From Arminella tubonensis (GTDB lineage: Bacteria; Pseudomonadota; Alphaproteobacteria; Rhizobiales; Rhizobiaceae), in contig NZ_PCDP01000001.1 of assembly GCF_003240585.1 (NCBI RefSeq), forward strand, positions 62,001 through 126,000: a stretch of DNA of 64,000 bases. Direction: 5' to 3'. Made by a program: the position numbers and the translations under genes. Under the pieces are notes generated by a model. It searched no databases, was not told where the DNA came from, and saw only the letters and a program-made list of their open reading frames with translations. Positions 32,297-41,045 of this stretch are shown piece after piece (position 1 is the stretch's first letter; each line of letters begins with the position of its first letter).

Positions 32297-32372
32297 TGGC
32301 AGGGGCAGCAGGGCTCGAACCTACGACCTGCGGTTTTGGAGACCGCCGCTCTACCAGCTGAGCTATACCCCC
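32297..32372 (-). tRNA. tRNA-Trp (anticodon CCA)
   Basis: The sequence is 76 nt and the 3' CCA is encoded. The anticodon loop reads CTCCAAA and the T loop TTCGAGC. The acceptor stem is GGGGGTA / TGCCCCT, with a G-U first pair. It lies between tuf copy 2 and secE, the classical order. Confidence 0.95.
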
Positions 32373-32794
32373 ACACGCTGCGACCGTCGGTGCCCTACGC
32401 GTTTCAGCGGGGCATCTTCCGGAAGCATGGCGCTCCCTTTAAGACGGGACGCCATGAATGGCAAGTGCGTTTTTCGATTTTTCCAATGCGGCACGACTGG
32501 CAGATGGACCTGAGCGCATCTCGCCAAGACATGCTGGTGTTTGCCGACCGGAATCCGCGGTTCCCGGCGTTGGAAATGGCCAGCTCCTGCCAGTCATCGA
32601 CCGCCCAGAGCTCTTGTCCCCGATTGGTGACCTAGCATCAATGTCGATGCGACTCGTGGCGGAAGGAAGCTGAGCGGCGGAGATCTCCTCCCCGCCCTTA
32701 CCGACCTTCGGACCATCTTCTCCATCACACCGCGAATCAACGAAAATGGGCCCCGCCGTTTCCAGCGAGGCCCTCAATCGGAATGATCCGATAA
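32373..32794 (-). other. Spacer tuf copy 2 to tRNA-Trp
   Basis: These 422 bases hold no gene. They contain the tuf terminator (32741-32773) and a weak candidate promoter for tRNA-Trp on the minus strand (TTGCCA at 32459-32464, 16 bases, TTAAAG at 32437-32442). The short frames in it lack ribosome-binding sites and family resemblance. Confidence 0.6.
32741..32773 (-). terminator. Intrinsic terminator after tuf copy 2
   Basis: A 9-bp stem (gggcctcgc / gcggggccc, one G-U pair) with an 8-base loop is followed on the minus strand by ATTTTCG. It lies 21 bases after the tuf stop. The sequence is unrelated to the terminator of the first tuf copy. Confidence 0.7.
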
Positions 32795-33970
<1,176 letters not shown>

Positions 33971-34225
33971 TTGAATGCTTCCTGATGAACGTAGGATTGG
34001 TGACCCCGGCGAACCGGTTTAGTGCCGCCGTTTAAGGCTTTCGTCGCCATAGCGCAAGACTTAATTGCAGCCCCTGTTATTACCGTACGGCAGGCGGTCG
34101 CGCACGAAGTGCACGTGGGACGCCGAATAGTTTCGCCGATTTCGCCGACTGTTCCGAACGGACGTGGAAGCGTCTTTCGGTTCAGGCACTTAGATAGGCA
34201 TGAGGGATGATTTATTCCAGTGCAC

Positions 34226-34299
34226 TGGAGCGGGTAGCGGGAATCGAACCCGCATATTCAGCTTGGAAGGCTGCTGCTCTACCACTGAGCTATACCCGC
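34226..34299 (-). tRNA. tRNA-Gly (anticodon TCC)
   Basis: The sequence is 74 nt with CCA encoded. The acceptor stem is GCGGGTA with its partner TACCCGC. The anticodon loop is CTTCCAA, giving TCC. The T loop is TTCGATT. It lies 25 bases after tRNA-Tyr and upstream of tuf copy 2, with which it is probably co-transcribed. Confidence 0.95.
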
Positions 34300-34324
34300 G
34301 GGTGCAAAAGATCCTGAGACGGAA

Positions 34325-34409
34325 TGGTGGAGGGAGTTGGATTTGAACCAACGTAGGCTGAGCCAACGGATTTACAGTCCGTCCCCTTTAACCACTCGGG
34401 CATCCCTCC
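34325..34409 (-). tRNA. tRNA-Tyr (anticodon GTA)
   Basis: The sequence is 85 nt with CCA encoded. It has the long variable arm of class II tRNAs and the anticodon loop CTGTAAA, giving GTA. The acceptor stem starts GGAGGGA. It is the first gene of the tRNA-Tyr, tRNA-Gly, tuf unit. Confidence 0.95.
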
Positions 34410-34438
34410 AGATTCCATCCGGATCTTGCGACCAAGTC

Positions 34439-34475
34439 TGATCTTTCGATCAAGCCAGTATGATCTTTCGATCAA
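34439..34475 (-). repeat. Tandem GAAA-capped hairpins upstream of tRNA-Tyr
   Basis: Two identical 15-base copies of tgatctttcgatcaa (34439-34453 and 34461-34475) stand 22 bases apart. Each is a tgatc / gatca hairpin. On the minus strand the loop is GAAA. They lie between the candidate promoter and the tRNA-Tyr 5' end, so they are in the primary transcript leader. Confidence 0.8.
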
Positions 34476-34516
34476 CTGCAGCAGACCGTGACGCTGCCGC
34501 CTCGATCTGCGCCGCG

Positions 34517-34545
34517 TATATGACCGCCCCACTTCATCCTGTCAA
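34517..34545 (-). promoter_or_regulatory. Promoter of tRNA-Tyr, tRNA-Gly, tuf
   Basis: On the minus strand a perfect TTGACA (34540-34545) is followed after 17 bases by CATATA (34517-34522). This agrees well with the rhizobial CTTGAC / CTATAT pattern. It lies about 105 bases upstream of tRNA-Tyr and is the best promoter match in the window. Confidence 0.65.
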
Positions 34546-34648
34546 CATGATGCCACAGCAAAAATGACGAAAAAATTTCAGTCGTTGCGGAAAGCCGCGG
34601 GATAAAAGAAGGGCTATGCGCTTTCGGGCTCGGTCGGTATAAAGCGGC

Positions 34649-35557
34649 ATGAGCAAAGACAAATCCCCAGGGCCTCCAGCCCCCGAAAACCCCGTAGGCG
34701 ATCACTCCAGCAAGGACACGCATTACGCGACGCTGAGGCGCGCCCATCGCGACGCCAAGCGTGAGCGCGGCGAGATCCCGACGCCCGTGCCGCAGAAGCG
34801 CAAGCGAGGCGGTGCCGACGACTGGAAGCCGCCGGCGCTTGCCCCCGACCAGGTCCAACTCTACGGGCTGCACACGGTTCGCGCCGCGTTAGACAATCCG
34901 GAACGCCAGATCATCAAGCTTTCGGTGACGCAGAATGCGCTGGTGCGGTTGGAGATCGGCCCGGTCGACCAACTCGGCTATCCCGTCGAGATCGTTTCGC
35001 CGCAGGACCTCGACAAGGTGCTCGGCCCGGACGCCATCCATCAGGGCGTGATGCTTGAGACGCGGCCGCTGCCGGTGCGCCGGCTGGCCGCGCTGAACGA
35101 CAGTCCGTTGCTGCTGGTGCTCGACCAGGTGACCGATCCGCACAATGTCGGTGCCATCATGCGCTCCGCCGTCGCCTTTGATGCAGGCGCAGTCATCACC
35201 ACGATGCGCCATAGCCCGACCGAATCGGGCGTGCTGGCAAAATCGGCTTCGGGGGCGCTCGAACTCATACCTTATATACAGGTCACCAATCTGGCCGATG
35301 CGCTTGGCGAACTTCACAAACTCGGCTTCGTGACAATCGGCCTTGATTCGGATGGTCCGGCAGCGCTTGAAGGCACGTTCTCGGGCAATAAGATCGCACT
35401 GGTCCTCGGCTCCGAGGGCAAGGGATTGCGGCAGAAGACCCGTGAAACGGTCAATACCCTCGCCCGCCTCGAAATGCCCGGCGCCATCAAATCGCTGAAC
35501 GTTTCGAATGCCGCCGCAATCGCCATGTATGCGGCACGTTCCTTTCTGAAGATATAG
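34649..35557 (+). CDS. rlmB: 23S rRNA (guanosine-2'-O)-methyltransferase RlmB-like (SpoU/TrmH family)
   Basis: The protein has 302 aa. A charged, probably disordered N-terminus (about 1-65) precedes a substrate-binding domain (LYGLHTVRAAL...). The SPOUT catalytic domain carries the three family motifs: LDQVTDPHNVGAIMRSA, LVLGSEGKGLR and LNVSNAAAIAMY. The last two form the trefoil knot that binds S-adenosylmethionine. RlmB methylates G2251 in E. coli. Other TrmH-type targets are possible. Confidence 0.9.
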   Translation: MSKDKSPGPPAPENPVGDHSSKDTHYATLRRAHRDAKRERGEIPTPVPQKRKRGGADDWKPPALAPDQVQLYGLHTVRAALDNPERQIIKLSVTQNALVRLEIGPVDQLGYPVEIVSPQDLDKVLGPDAIHQGVMLETRPLPVRRLAALNDSPLLLVLDQVTDPHNVGAIMRSAVAFDAGAVITTMRHSPTESGVLAKSASGALELIPYIQVTNLADALGELHKLGFVTIGLDSDGPAALEGTFSGNKIALVLGSEGKGLRQKTRETVNTLARLEMPGAIKSLNVSNAAAIAMYAARSFLKI

Positions 35558-35599
35558 CGGCGCTGGGATTCGAGCGGCGGCCGATTGGGAGAACTCGTC

Positions 35600-36292
35600 T
35601 TGATCCGTTCGCTCACCTTCCTTGCGATCACCGTCGGTGCGATCACTCTTGCCGGCGCCGGGCCTTCGCTTGCTGCCGACGCCGAACAGGTCAAGGCGCA
35701 AGCCGGCTCATGGCTCGTCGCCCCGGAGAATGGGGCGAAAGGTTGCCACCTCACCTTCGAGACTGGAGAGGCCGCCGGCGGCCACCCCATCACCGGGGGG
35801 CAGACATGCGCTGCCGCACTGCCTGACCTTGCCGGCGCCACCGCCTGGAATATCGGCGATGACGATATGCTCGCGATCATGGACGCGACCGGCAAAGTCC
35901 TGCTCCGCTTCGGACAGGAAGAGGGCTCACCCTGGGAAACCGCCGAAGGCGATCCCATCTGGCTGCTGCCGGCGCTCGGGGATGTAGATCATGTTCCTTC
36001 GATCGAAAGCCTCGTTGGGACATGGCAGTTGCAGCGCCCGGGCGGCGAGGCTCTCTGCCAGGTGGCGCTGCTTGCCGACAAGGACGAGGACGGCACCGCC
36101 AAGATGTCGCTGACGGACGGCTGCCCCTCCTCCATCACGGATATGAAGCTCAGCCTCTGGGCAACGGAGGGATTCGGGCTGGTACTGATGGGAAGCGAAG
36201 GAACCGCGCTGTCCTTCGACATGAATGCCGCCGGCAATTTCGATAAATCGAAGGAAGACGGCGGGCAGCCCCTGCTCCTCATCCGCCAGTAG
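35600..36292 (+). CDS. Exported protein with two Inh-like (protease inhibitor) domains
   Basis: The protein has 230 aa. TTG at 35600 is chosen as start because GGGAG lies seven bases upstream. A signal peptide ends near GPSLA-AD. Two related domains follow (about 35-125 and 135-230). Each begins with a GSW or GTW turn and has a cysteine pair (GCHLTF...QTCAAAL and ALCQVAL...DGCPSS). This resembles the Inh/AprI family that inhibits serralysin-type metalloproteases. In those, one domain is usual, so the tandem form is notable. No protease gene is adjacent. Confidence 0.7.
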   Translation: MIRSLTFLAITVGAITLAGAGPSLAADAEQVKAQAGSWLVAPENGAKGCHLTFETGEAAGGHPITGGQTCAAALPDLAGATAWNIGDDDMLAIMDATGKVLLRFGQEEGSPWETAEGDPIWLLPALGDVDHVPSIESLVGTWQLQRPGGEALCQVALLADKDEDGTAKMSLTDGCPSSITDMKLSLWATEGFGLVLMGSEGTALSFDMNAAGNFDKSKEDGGQPLLLIRQ

Positions 36293-36319
36293 CCCGACCC
36301 GGCAGCGCCCCGCAAGGGC

Positions 36320-36532
36320 TCACGCCTTTTTGAGGAACTCGGTCCGCAGCACCAATCCCTTGACCTTTTCGACGCGGCACTCGACCTCGTCTGGATTGTC
36401 AGTCAGGTGAATGCCCTTGACGAGCATGCCGCGCTTCAGCGTCGTCGACGTCCCCTTGACCTTCAAATCCTTGATCAGGGTGACGTTGTCGTTTTCCTGC
36501 AGAATCGCGCCGTTCGAATCCCTGACTTCCAT
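36320..36532 (-). CDS. Short PhnA/YjdM-domain protein without zinc ribbon
   Basis: The protein has 70 aa. It matches the C-terminal PhnA domain (VRDSNGAILQENDNVTLIKD, LKVKGTSTTLKRGMLVKGIH, RTEFLKKA). The N-terminal zinc ribbon of the longer family members is absent, as in many short versions. Despite the name, the family has no proven role in phosphonate use. It ends 27 bases from the convergent Inh-like gene. Confidence 0.85.
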   Translation of the reverse strand: MEVRDSNGAILQENDNVTLIKDLKVKGTSTTLKRGMLVKGIHLTDNPDEVECRVEKVKGLVLRTEFLKKA

Positions 36533-36589
36533 TGTCCCTGCCTCACCTATCTCATATCGCGACTGGCATAGGCGATAGGCACAAAAAGC

Positions 36590-36892
36590 TCAATCCGCTG
36601 CCACGCAATTAACCGGAACCTTCCGGCCGACAGTCCACGTCGCATCCCTACCCTTGCCGCGCAGGTCGTAGCGACCGGACGAATACCAAATGCCCGATCC
36701 GGCAATACGCTGTGGCAAGCTGAGCTTTTTTCCGTCCGATAGCGTCACGAAGGCCACCCCATCGTGAAAACGGACGGAGAAGTGGCTGCCGTCCTCGCAG
36801 CTGTAGCGGGCCGTTGGATCGGCGGCGAAGGACGACTGTGCTAAAGAGGCTGCGGCAAACAAGGCGCCAACGATAATTGATTTCTGAAGCAT
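36590..36892 (-). CDS. MliC-like inhibitor of C-type lysozyme
   Basis: The protein has 100 aa. A signal peptide ends near SSFA-AD and no lipobox is visible, so it is probably periplasmic. The MliC domain shows YSCEDGSHFSVRF, VTLSDGKKLSLPQ, a GSGIWYSSG turn and DLRGKGRDATW. Two cysteines (in YSCED and near the C-terminus) could form the usual disulfide. The start at 36892 is likely; a GTG five codons upstream is possible. Known members protect peptidoglycan from host lysozyme. Confidence 0.8.
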   Translation of the reverse strand: MLQKSIIVGALFAAASLAQSSFAADPTARYSCEDGSHFSVRFHDGVAFVTLSDGKKLSLPQRIAGSGIWYSSGRYDLRGKGRDATWTVGRKVPVNCVAAD

Positions 36893-36928
36893 AATGATTG
36901 CCCCCACGAGGATGGCGCCGAAGTCAGT

Positions 36929-37279
36929 TCAATTGGCGCGCAGCAGCGGGCTTTTCAGCAGCTCCCGGCCCCGCGCGACGATCTCGTCCTTGGTCATGCC
37001 GTTGAGCGTCGTGTGGGCCGCCTTGATCGCCGGATTGATCAGCGATACCAACGCAGCCCCTTGGGCATTCGCCGCCGGCGGGTAATGCGCCAGCACGATA
37101 TTCATCAGGCCGCGCTTGTAGGGCTCCCTCTCCTCAGGCGTCAGGCTCTTGGCAATGGCGCTCATACTCTTTGCAAAACTCGCCTCCGAAGTGCCGTCGA
37201 TACGCAACTCCTCGGCGGACGCCGCCACAACGTTGAAAGCGAACAGGAAAGAAAACGCAAACTGCATCAGTTTCATCAT
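36929..37279 (-). CDS. Exported DUF6694-like protein
   Basis: The protein has 116 aa. The start at 37279 follows GAGGGA. The next codon is also ATG. A signal peptide (about 1-21, ending AASA-EE) is followed by RIDGTSEASFAKSMSAIAKSLTPEERE, which resembles the DUF6694 family. There is no lipobox cysteine, so it is probably soluble in the periplasm. The function is unknown. It sits 36 bases upstream of the MliC-like gene and may share its transcript. Confidence 0.7.
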   Translation of the reverse strand: MMKLMQFAFSFLFAFNVVAASAEELRIDGTSEASFAKSMSAIAKSLTPEEREPYKRGLMNIVLAHYPPAANAQGAALVSLINPAIKAAHTTLNGMTKDEIVARGRELLKSPLLRAN

Positions 37280-37571
37280 GTGTTCCCTCGGCTCAAGTTG
37301 CCTTGATTTATTCCGCGCCTGTACCCCGTTGTCGATAGACCTAACTTGAGCATGTCGAAATATTACTCCATCGTTACTTTTTGAACATAGGGTCATGCGG
37401 CGTTTCAGTGCCTGACGTTGCGTAAATCTGTCGAATGTCGTCGCAGCAATGACGTTATACAACGCAGACCCGAGGCCCAACGTCAGACACTGGAAAAACT
37501 TGCCGCTCACGTATCGCCGAGGCGAATTTTGGCTTTACACAAGCTCAAAATATGGTACTTGGCGGCACCAA

Positions 37572-37647
<76 letters not shown>

Positions 37648-37685
37648 TTTTTCAAACGCGATTGACATCGCGCCAACAAATACAC

Positions 37686-37707
37686 CCCGCCGCTGGCGGG
37701 TTTTTTT
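37686..37707 (+). terminator. Intrinsic terminator of tRNA-Thr
   Basis: A 6-bp perfect stem (cccgcc / ggcggg) with a 3-base loop is followed by seven T. It lies 38 bases after the tRNA and 11 bases before the stop of the convergent oxidase gene. Confidence 0.85.
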
Positions 37708-37717
37708 ATGCTTATCT

Positions 37718-38962
37718 CTAGTTGAACAACTGCGTCAGGTGATCGTTGAGGTAAACGCCCTGCGGATCAAGCTTGCGGCGCAAGGCGCGGAACTCGGCGG
37801 ACTTGGGATAAATGTCAGTTACGTCGTCGCTTGTCAGGAAATGCAGCTTGCCCCAGTGCGGTCGCGAACCGAAGCCGCGCAGGATGGCGTCGACGTCACG
37901 CAGATAGGGCCAGTAATCCGTGCCCGGCTCGCCGGAAACCGAGACCGTTACGCTGTCCTGCTCGAAGAACGGGCTCATCCAGGCGTTGTCGCCGGCGGTG
38001 AACCGATATTCGATCGGGTAGATGCATTCCGGATATTTCTCCAGCATCAGCTTGCGGACTTCCTGGACCGCCTGCTTGCCGTAGGCGACCGGGACCGCAT
38101 ATTCCAGCTCGTGGAAATTCGGGACATAGACGATTGGATAAATCTCAGAGCTGTATGCAATCTTTTCGAATTCGGTTTCCATCGGCGGCCGATCGGTGAT
38201 GTCCATGATCTTCATCTCGCAGACATCGGTGGTTTTTCCCGACTTCGATGTCGCAGCCGTGTCGGGCAGGCAGTAGCAGTGACGGCTTCGCTCCGTCGGG
38301 CACCAGAAGAAGCTGAAATGGCGATGCTTGGCGGCGAGGTCGTCATGCATTTCCATGCAGGCGTCGAAATCCTCCCTCCAGATCGTCTCATGAAGATTGT
38401 ATGTGTCCATCAACTGAAGCGTGAGCTCGGAAATCACCCCGAGCGTGCCGAGAGAGACCCGGCTTGCGCGCAGCAGGTCCTGATTGTTCTCGTCCACCGT
38501 CAGAAGCTCGCCGTTCGGCTGAACAAGCTTCATCCCAACGATCGAGGAGGCCAGATTGCCCAGCGTGCTGCCGGTGCCGTGCGTCCCCGTGGTGAGAGCG
38601 CCTGCGAGTGCCTGGGAATCGATATCGCCCTGGTTCACCATCGACAGGCCATTCTCCTTGAGAACGCGGCCTAACTCGTTGATCGTCGTGCCAGCCGATA
38701 CCGTGACCCGGCGCGCCTCGCGGTCGATGTGGCGGACACCTTTCATCCGCGACAGGGAAAGAAGCAGCCCGCTGGTGATGGCGACCGGTGTGAAGGAATG
38801 GCCCGAACCGACGCAGCGTACGTTGAGGCCCTGAGAGACAGCCTGCGCTACCATCTCGCAGAGTTCGGCCTCGCTGGTCGGCTCACCCCGGTACCGTGTA
38901 ATGCAAGACTGGTTGCCAACCCAGTTTCTCCAATGTCCGCCCTGATCGAATACGTTTTTCAT
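37718..38962 (-). CDS. FAD-linked sugar-lactone oxidase (ALO/gulonolactone oxidase family)
   Basis: The protein has 414 aa. The FAD-binding PCMH domain covers about 15-185 and contains GSGHSF with H55, the usual site for covalent FAD attachment. The C-terminal ALO domain ends with the RPHWGKLHFL segment, matching the HWxK signature. The family oxidises aldonolactones or polyols such as L-gulono-1,4-lactone, D-arabinono-1,4-lactone or xylitol. The substrate cannot be told from sequence. No signal peptide is visible. The start at 38962 follows a G-rich tract. Confidence 0.85.
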   Translation of the reverse strand: MKNVFDQGGHWRNWVGNQSCITRYRGEPTSEAELCEMVAQAVSQGLNVRCVGSGHSFTPVAITSGLLLSLSRMKGVRHIDREARRVTVSAGTTINELGRVLKENGLSMVNQGDIDSQALAGALTTGTHGTGSTLGNLASSIVGMKLVQPNGELLTVDENNQDLLRASRVSLGTLGVISELTLQLMDTYNLHETIWREDFDACMEMHDDLAAKHRHFSFFWCPTERSRHCYCLPDTAATSKSGKTTDVCEMKIMDITDRPPMETEFEKIAYSSEIYPIVYVPNFHELEYAVPVAYGKQAVQEVRKLMLEKYPECIYPIEYRFTAGDNAWMSPFFEQDSVTVSVSGEPGTDYWPYLRDVDAILRGFGSRPHWGKLHFLTSDDVTDIYPKSAEFRALRRKLDPQGVYLNDHLTQLFN

Positions 38963-39194
38963 CAGCTTACACCCCCCAATTTTATCTCGAGCGTACATCG
39001 CCGATGCTGACAATATAGCTAGGAAAAGCCAGGGCAAGTCTCGTTTGACTGGAGCACAGCTACTCCGCCTTTAGTCCAGACCCACTAAAGTCGCAGCGCC
39101 ACTCTATCGCCAGGCCGCTACCTTGACACCTGGCTCTTCTATCCCACATTGCCGCCGAGGCTCTCACCAAACCGGCTGAGACTGCGAGGATCCA

Positions 39195-39443
39195 ATGACT
39201 TCAGAACTAGATCAGGCAATGACGCAATTCGTACAAACGGCTGCCATGCATGTGCTGGAGTTCGATGCGGATGCACGAGAAGAGTGTTTGAGTGGATTGC
39301 ACGAAAGCTGGGTGGATATCGGCAAGCAATCCGGCATGGACGACGCGGCAGCGCATGAGCATGCAGACATGCTGGTCGATTTCACGCGCGATATGGTGTC
39401 CGCGATCGAATTGAGCGGCGGCGCAGTCGGTGGAAGCGCTTAA
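39195..39443 (+). CDS. Small hypothetical helical protein
   Basis: The protein has 82 aa, is acidic and has no signal peptide or membrane span. GAGGA lies a few bases upstream of the ATG. A perfect TTGACA lies at 39123-39128 upstream, with a weak -10. The sequence appears mostly helical (MTSELDQAMTQFVQTAAMHV, DAAAHEHADMLVDFTRDMV). I do not recognise a family. Confidence 0.6.
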   Translation: MTSELDQAMTQFVQTAAMHVLEFDADAREECLSGLHESWVDIGKQSGMDDAAAHEHADMLVDFTRDMVSAIELSGGAVGGSA

Positions 39444-39725
39444 CTTGCACCTTTAGAAAAGTTGGATGCTGCCTGAACCAGGGATCCCGACAGGCAGGGA
39501 AATGTACGCGCCACCGTTTCGGACGAGCGGACCTGGAACTTTCCTGAGCCCAAATTCGTTGTTGGGATGGCCCCTTGGTCGGGACCAGAGACCGCCGCAT
39601 TTGTCACCGCGCAAGCGGGGGCGGATCGGCGGTCTCACTATTTGAACCCAAAGTTGAACCCTAGCGCATTCTTGCCACCGTCCGATCAATGTCCATATTG
39701 TTTGGACAAAGCGGAAGCGGCTGAG

Positions 39726-39962
39726 ATGAAGACCGACTGGGCAGATATCGAGCGCATGGGCGCAACGGCCAGAGCGAACGGCAACAGCCTGACGGATAAC
39801 CCGTTCCTGAGCGACGCCAAAGAGCCGGCGAGCACAATCGCTGACTGGGAAGCCAGGCGCGACACATGGATTCTCGGCTGGACGCTTGAAGATGCCTTCC
39901 GGCGTCAACGCCTCTCGAACCCGATATCGGGCGCATCGACCGAGCCGCGTAAACCATATTAG
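39726..39962 (+). CDS. Rmf/CrpP-like small protein
   Basis: The protein has 78 aa. It contains GATARANGNSLTDNPF, ADWEARRDTWILGW and a basic end, matching the pattern of the ribosome modulation factor / CrpP family (G-x-R-A-x-G, then a C/N-P-F/Y motif and a W-x-x-GW end). CrpP was reported to modify fluoroquinolones, and Rmf dimerises ribosomes. Neither role can be claimed here. A longer frame to 39567 exists but its first 53 residues lack resemblance. The ribosome-binding site is weak. Confidence 0.6.
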   Translation: MKTDWADIERMGATARANGNSLTDNPFLSDAKEPASTIADWEARRDTWILGWTLEDAFRRQRLSNPISGASTEPRKPY

Positions 39963-40013
39963 CACTATCGCATTGAGGCGACTTTAACTTTCCGCTAACC
40001 ATGCAGCTGCGTT

Positions 40014-40089
40014 GCCCCCGTAGCTCAACGGTAGAGCACCTGAGCAGTATTCAGGAAGACCTGGGTTCGAATCCCGAGCGGGGGCTCCG
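40014..40089 (+). tRNA. Degenerate tRNA-like sequence (would read anticodon AGT)
   Basis: The acceptor stem GCCCCCG / CGGGGGC, the D stem GCTC / GAGC and the anticodon stem CCTGA / TCAGG are perfect. The T loop TTCGAAT is canonical. Three features are abnormal: position 33 is C where T is nearly invariant, one extra base lies between T stem and acceptor stem, and the end is CCG, while the four other tRNA genes here encode CCA. It may be a pseudo-tRNA or a non-canonical tRNA. Confidence 0.6.
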
Positions 40090-40239
40090 CGCACTTCCTG
40101 TCCAGCCGGCGTTGTCAATCGGGGCTGAATCAGTGCTTTCGTTCCAATTTCATGAACACATTAGACCGCCGCCGCGCAAAACGGCTTGTCGCACAAGGCA
40201 ATTATCCTTTACCTAGAACAACGTTCAAAAGGACATTGC

Positions 40240-41013
40240 ATGCCGCGATCTTTTCACTCCCTCTGCTTCATCGCTTCCCAGACTCCAGAAGCGTGTGCCG
40301 CCCGCGAGGAGTTGATCGCGCTCTACGGCCAGGCGCCGCAGGAGGAAGCGGACGTGATGGTAGCGCTCGGCGGCGATGGTTTCATGCTGCAGACGCTTCA
40401 CAGCACGATGAATTCCGGCAAGCGCGTCTACGGCATGAACCGCGGATCCATCGGGTTTCTGATGAACGACTACCGGGTGGAAAACCTACCCGATCGGATA
40501 GATGCCGCAGTCGAAAATGCATTTCATCCACTACAGATGAAAACGACGAATGCCGACGGCTCGACGTCGATCGCGCTGGCGATCAACGAGGTCTCGCTGT
40601 TTCGCCAATCGTACCAGGCGGCTAAGCTCCGCGTCGAAGTCGATGGATTTGTGCGGCTCGAGGAATTGATCTGCGATGGTCTGATGGTGACGACACCGGC
40701 CGGCTCGACTGCCTATAATCTATCGGCTCACGGGCCGATCCTGCCGCTCGACGCGCCGTTGCTGGCCATCACCCCTGTCAGCGCCTTCCGGCCTCGCCGC
40801 TGGCGCGGGGCGTTGCTGCCAAACAAGGTGACCGTCGATCTTACGATCCTTGAACCTGAGAAGCGGCCGGTCAACGCCGTCGCCGACAATGCCGAGGTGA
40901 AATCGGTCTTGAGTGTCCGTATCGCCCAGACGGAGGACACCACCGCGCGCATCCTTTCCGATCCGGATCGCTCCTGGTCGGACCGTATCCTGGCGGAGCA
41001 GTTTTCCGATTGA
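40240..41013 (+). CDS. nadK: NAD kinase
   Basis: The protein has 257 aa and phosphorylates NAD to NADP. The GGDG motif is at residues 44-47 with the catalytic aspartate D46. NRGSIGFL, CDGLMVTTPAGSTAYNLSAHGP and a C-terminal beta-rich region complete the family pattern. ATG at 40240 follows AAGGA by seven bases. An earlier in-frame ATG at 40186 would add 18 unlikely residues. The next gene follows after 32 bases. Confidence 0.97.
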   Translation: MPRSFHSLCFIASQTPEACAAREELIALYGQAPQEEADVMVALGGDGFMLQTLHSTMNSGKRVYGMNRGSIGFLMNDYRVENLPDRIDAAVENAFHPLQMKTTNADGSTSIALAINEVSLFRQSYQAAKLRVEVDGFVRLEELICDGLMVTTPAGSTAYNLSAHGPILPLDAPLLAITPVSAFRPRRWRGALLPNKVTVDLTILEPEKRPVNAVADNAEVKSVLSVRIAQTEDTTARILSDPDRSWSDRILAEQFSD

Positions 41014-41045
41014 GCGCGCTAGGTCCGATATCAGGTGAGGACGCC

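Noticed and set aside
32439..32777. Open frames of 70-110 codons between tuf copy 2 and tRNA-Trp
   Set aside because: They cross the tuf terminator, lack ribosome-binding sites and resemble no family. The region is better explained as terminator plus tRNA promoter.
39567..39725. A 53-codon N-terminal extension of the Rmf/CrpP-like gene, with a CPYC-like motif
   Set aside because: It has no ribosome-binding site and the family match begins after the internal ATG at 39726. The cysteine pair is probably chance.
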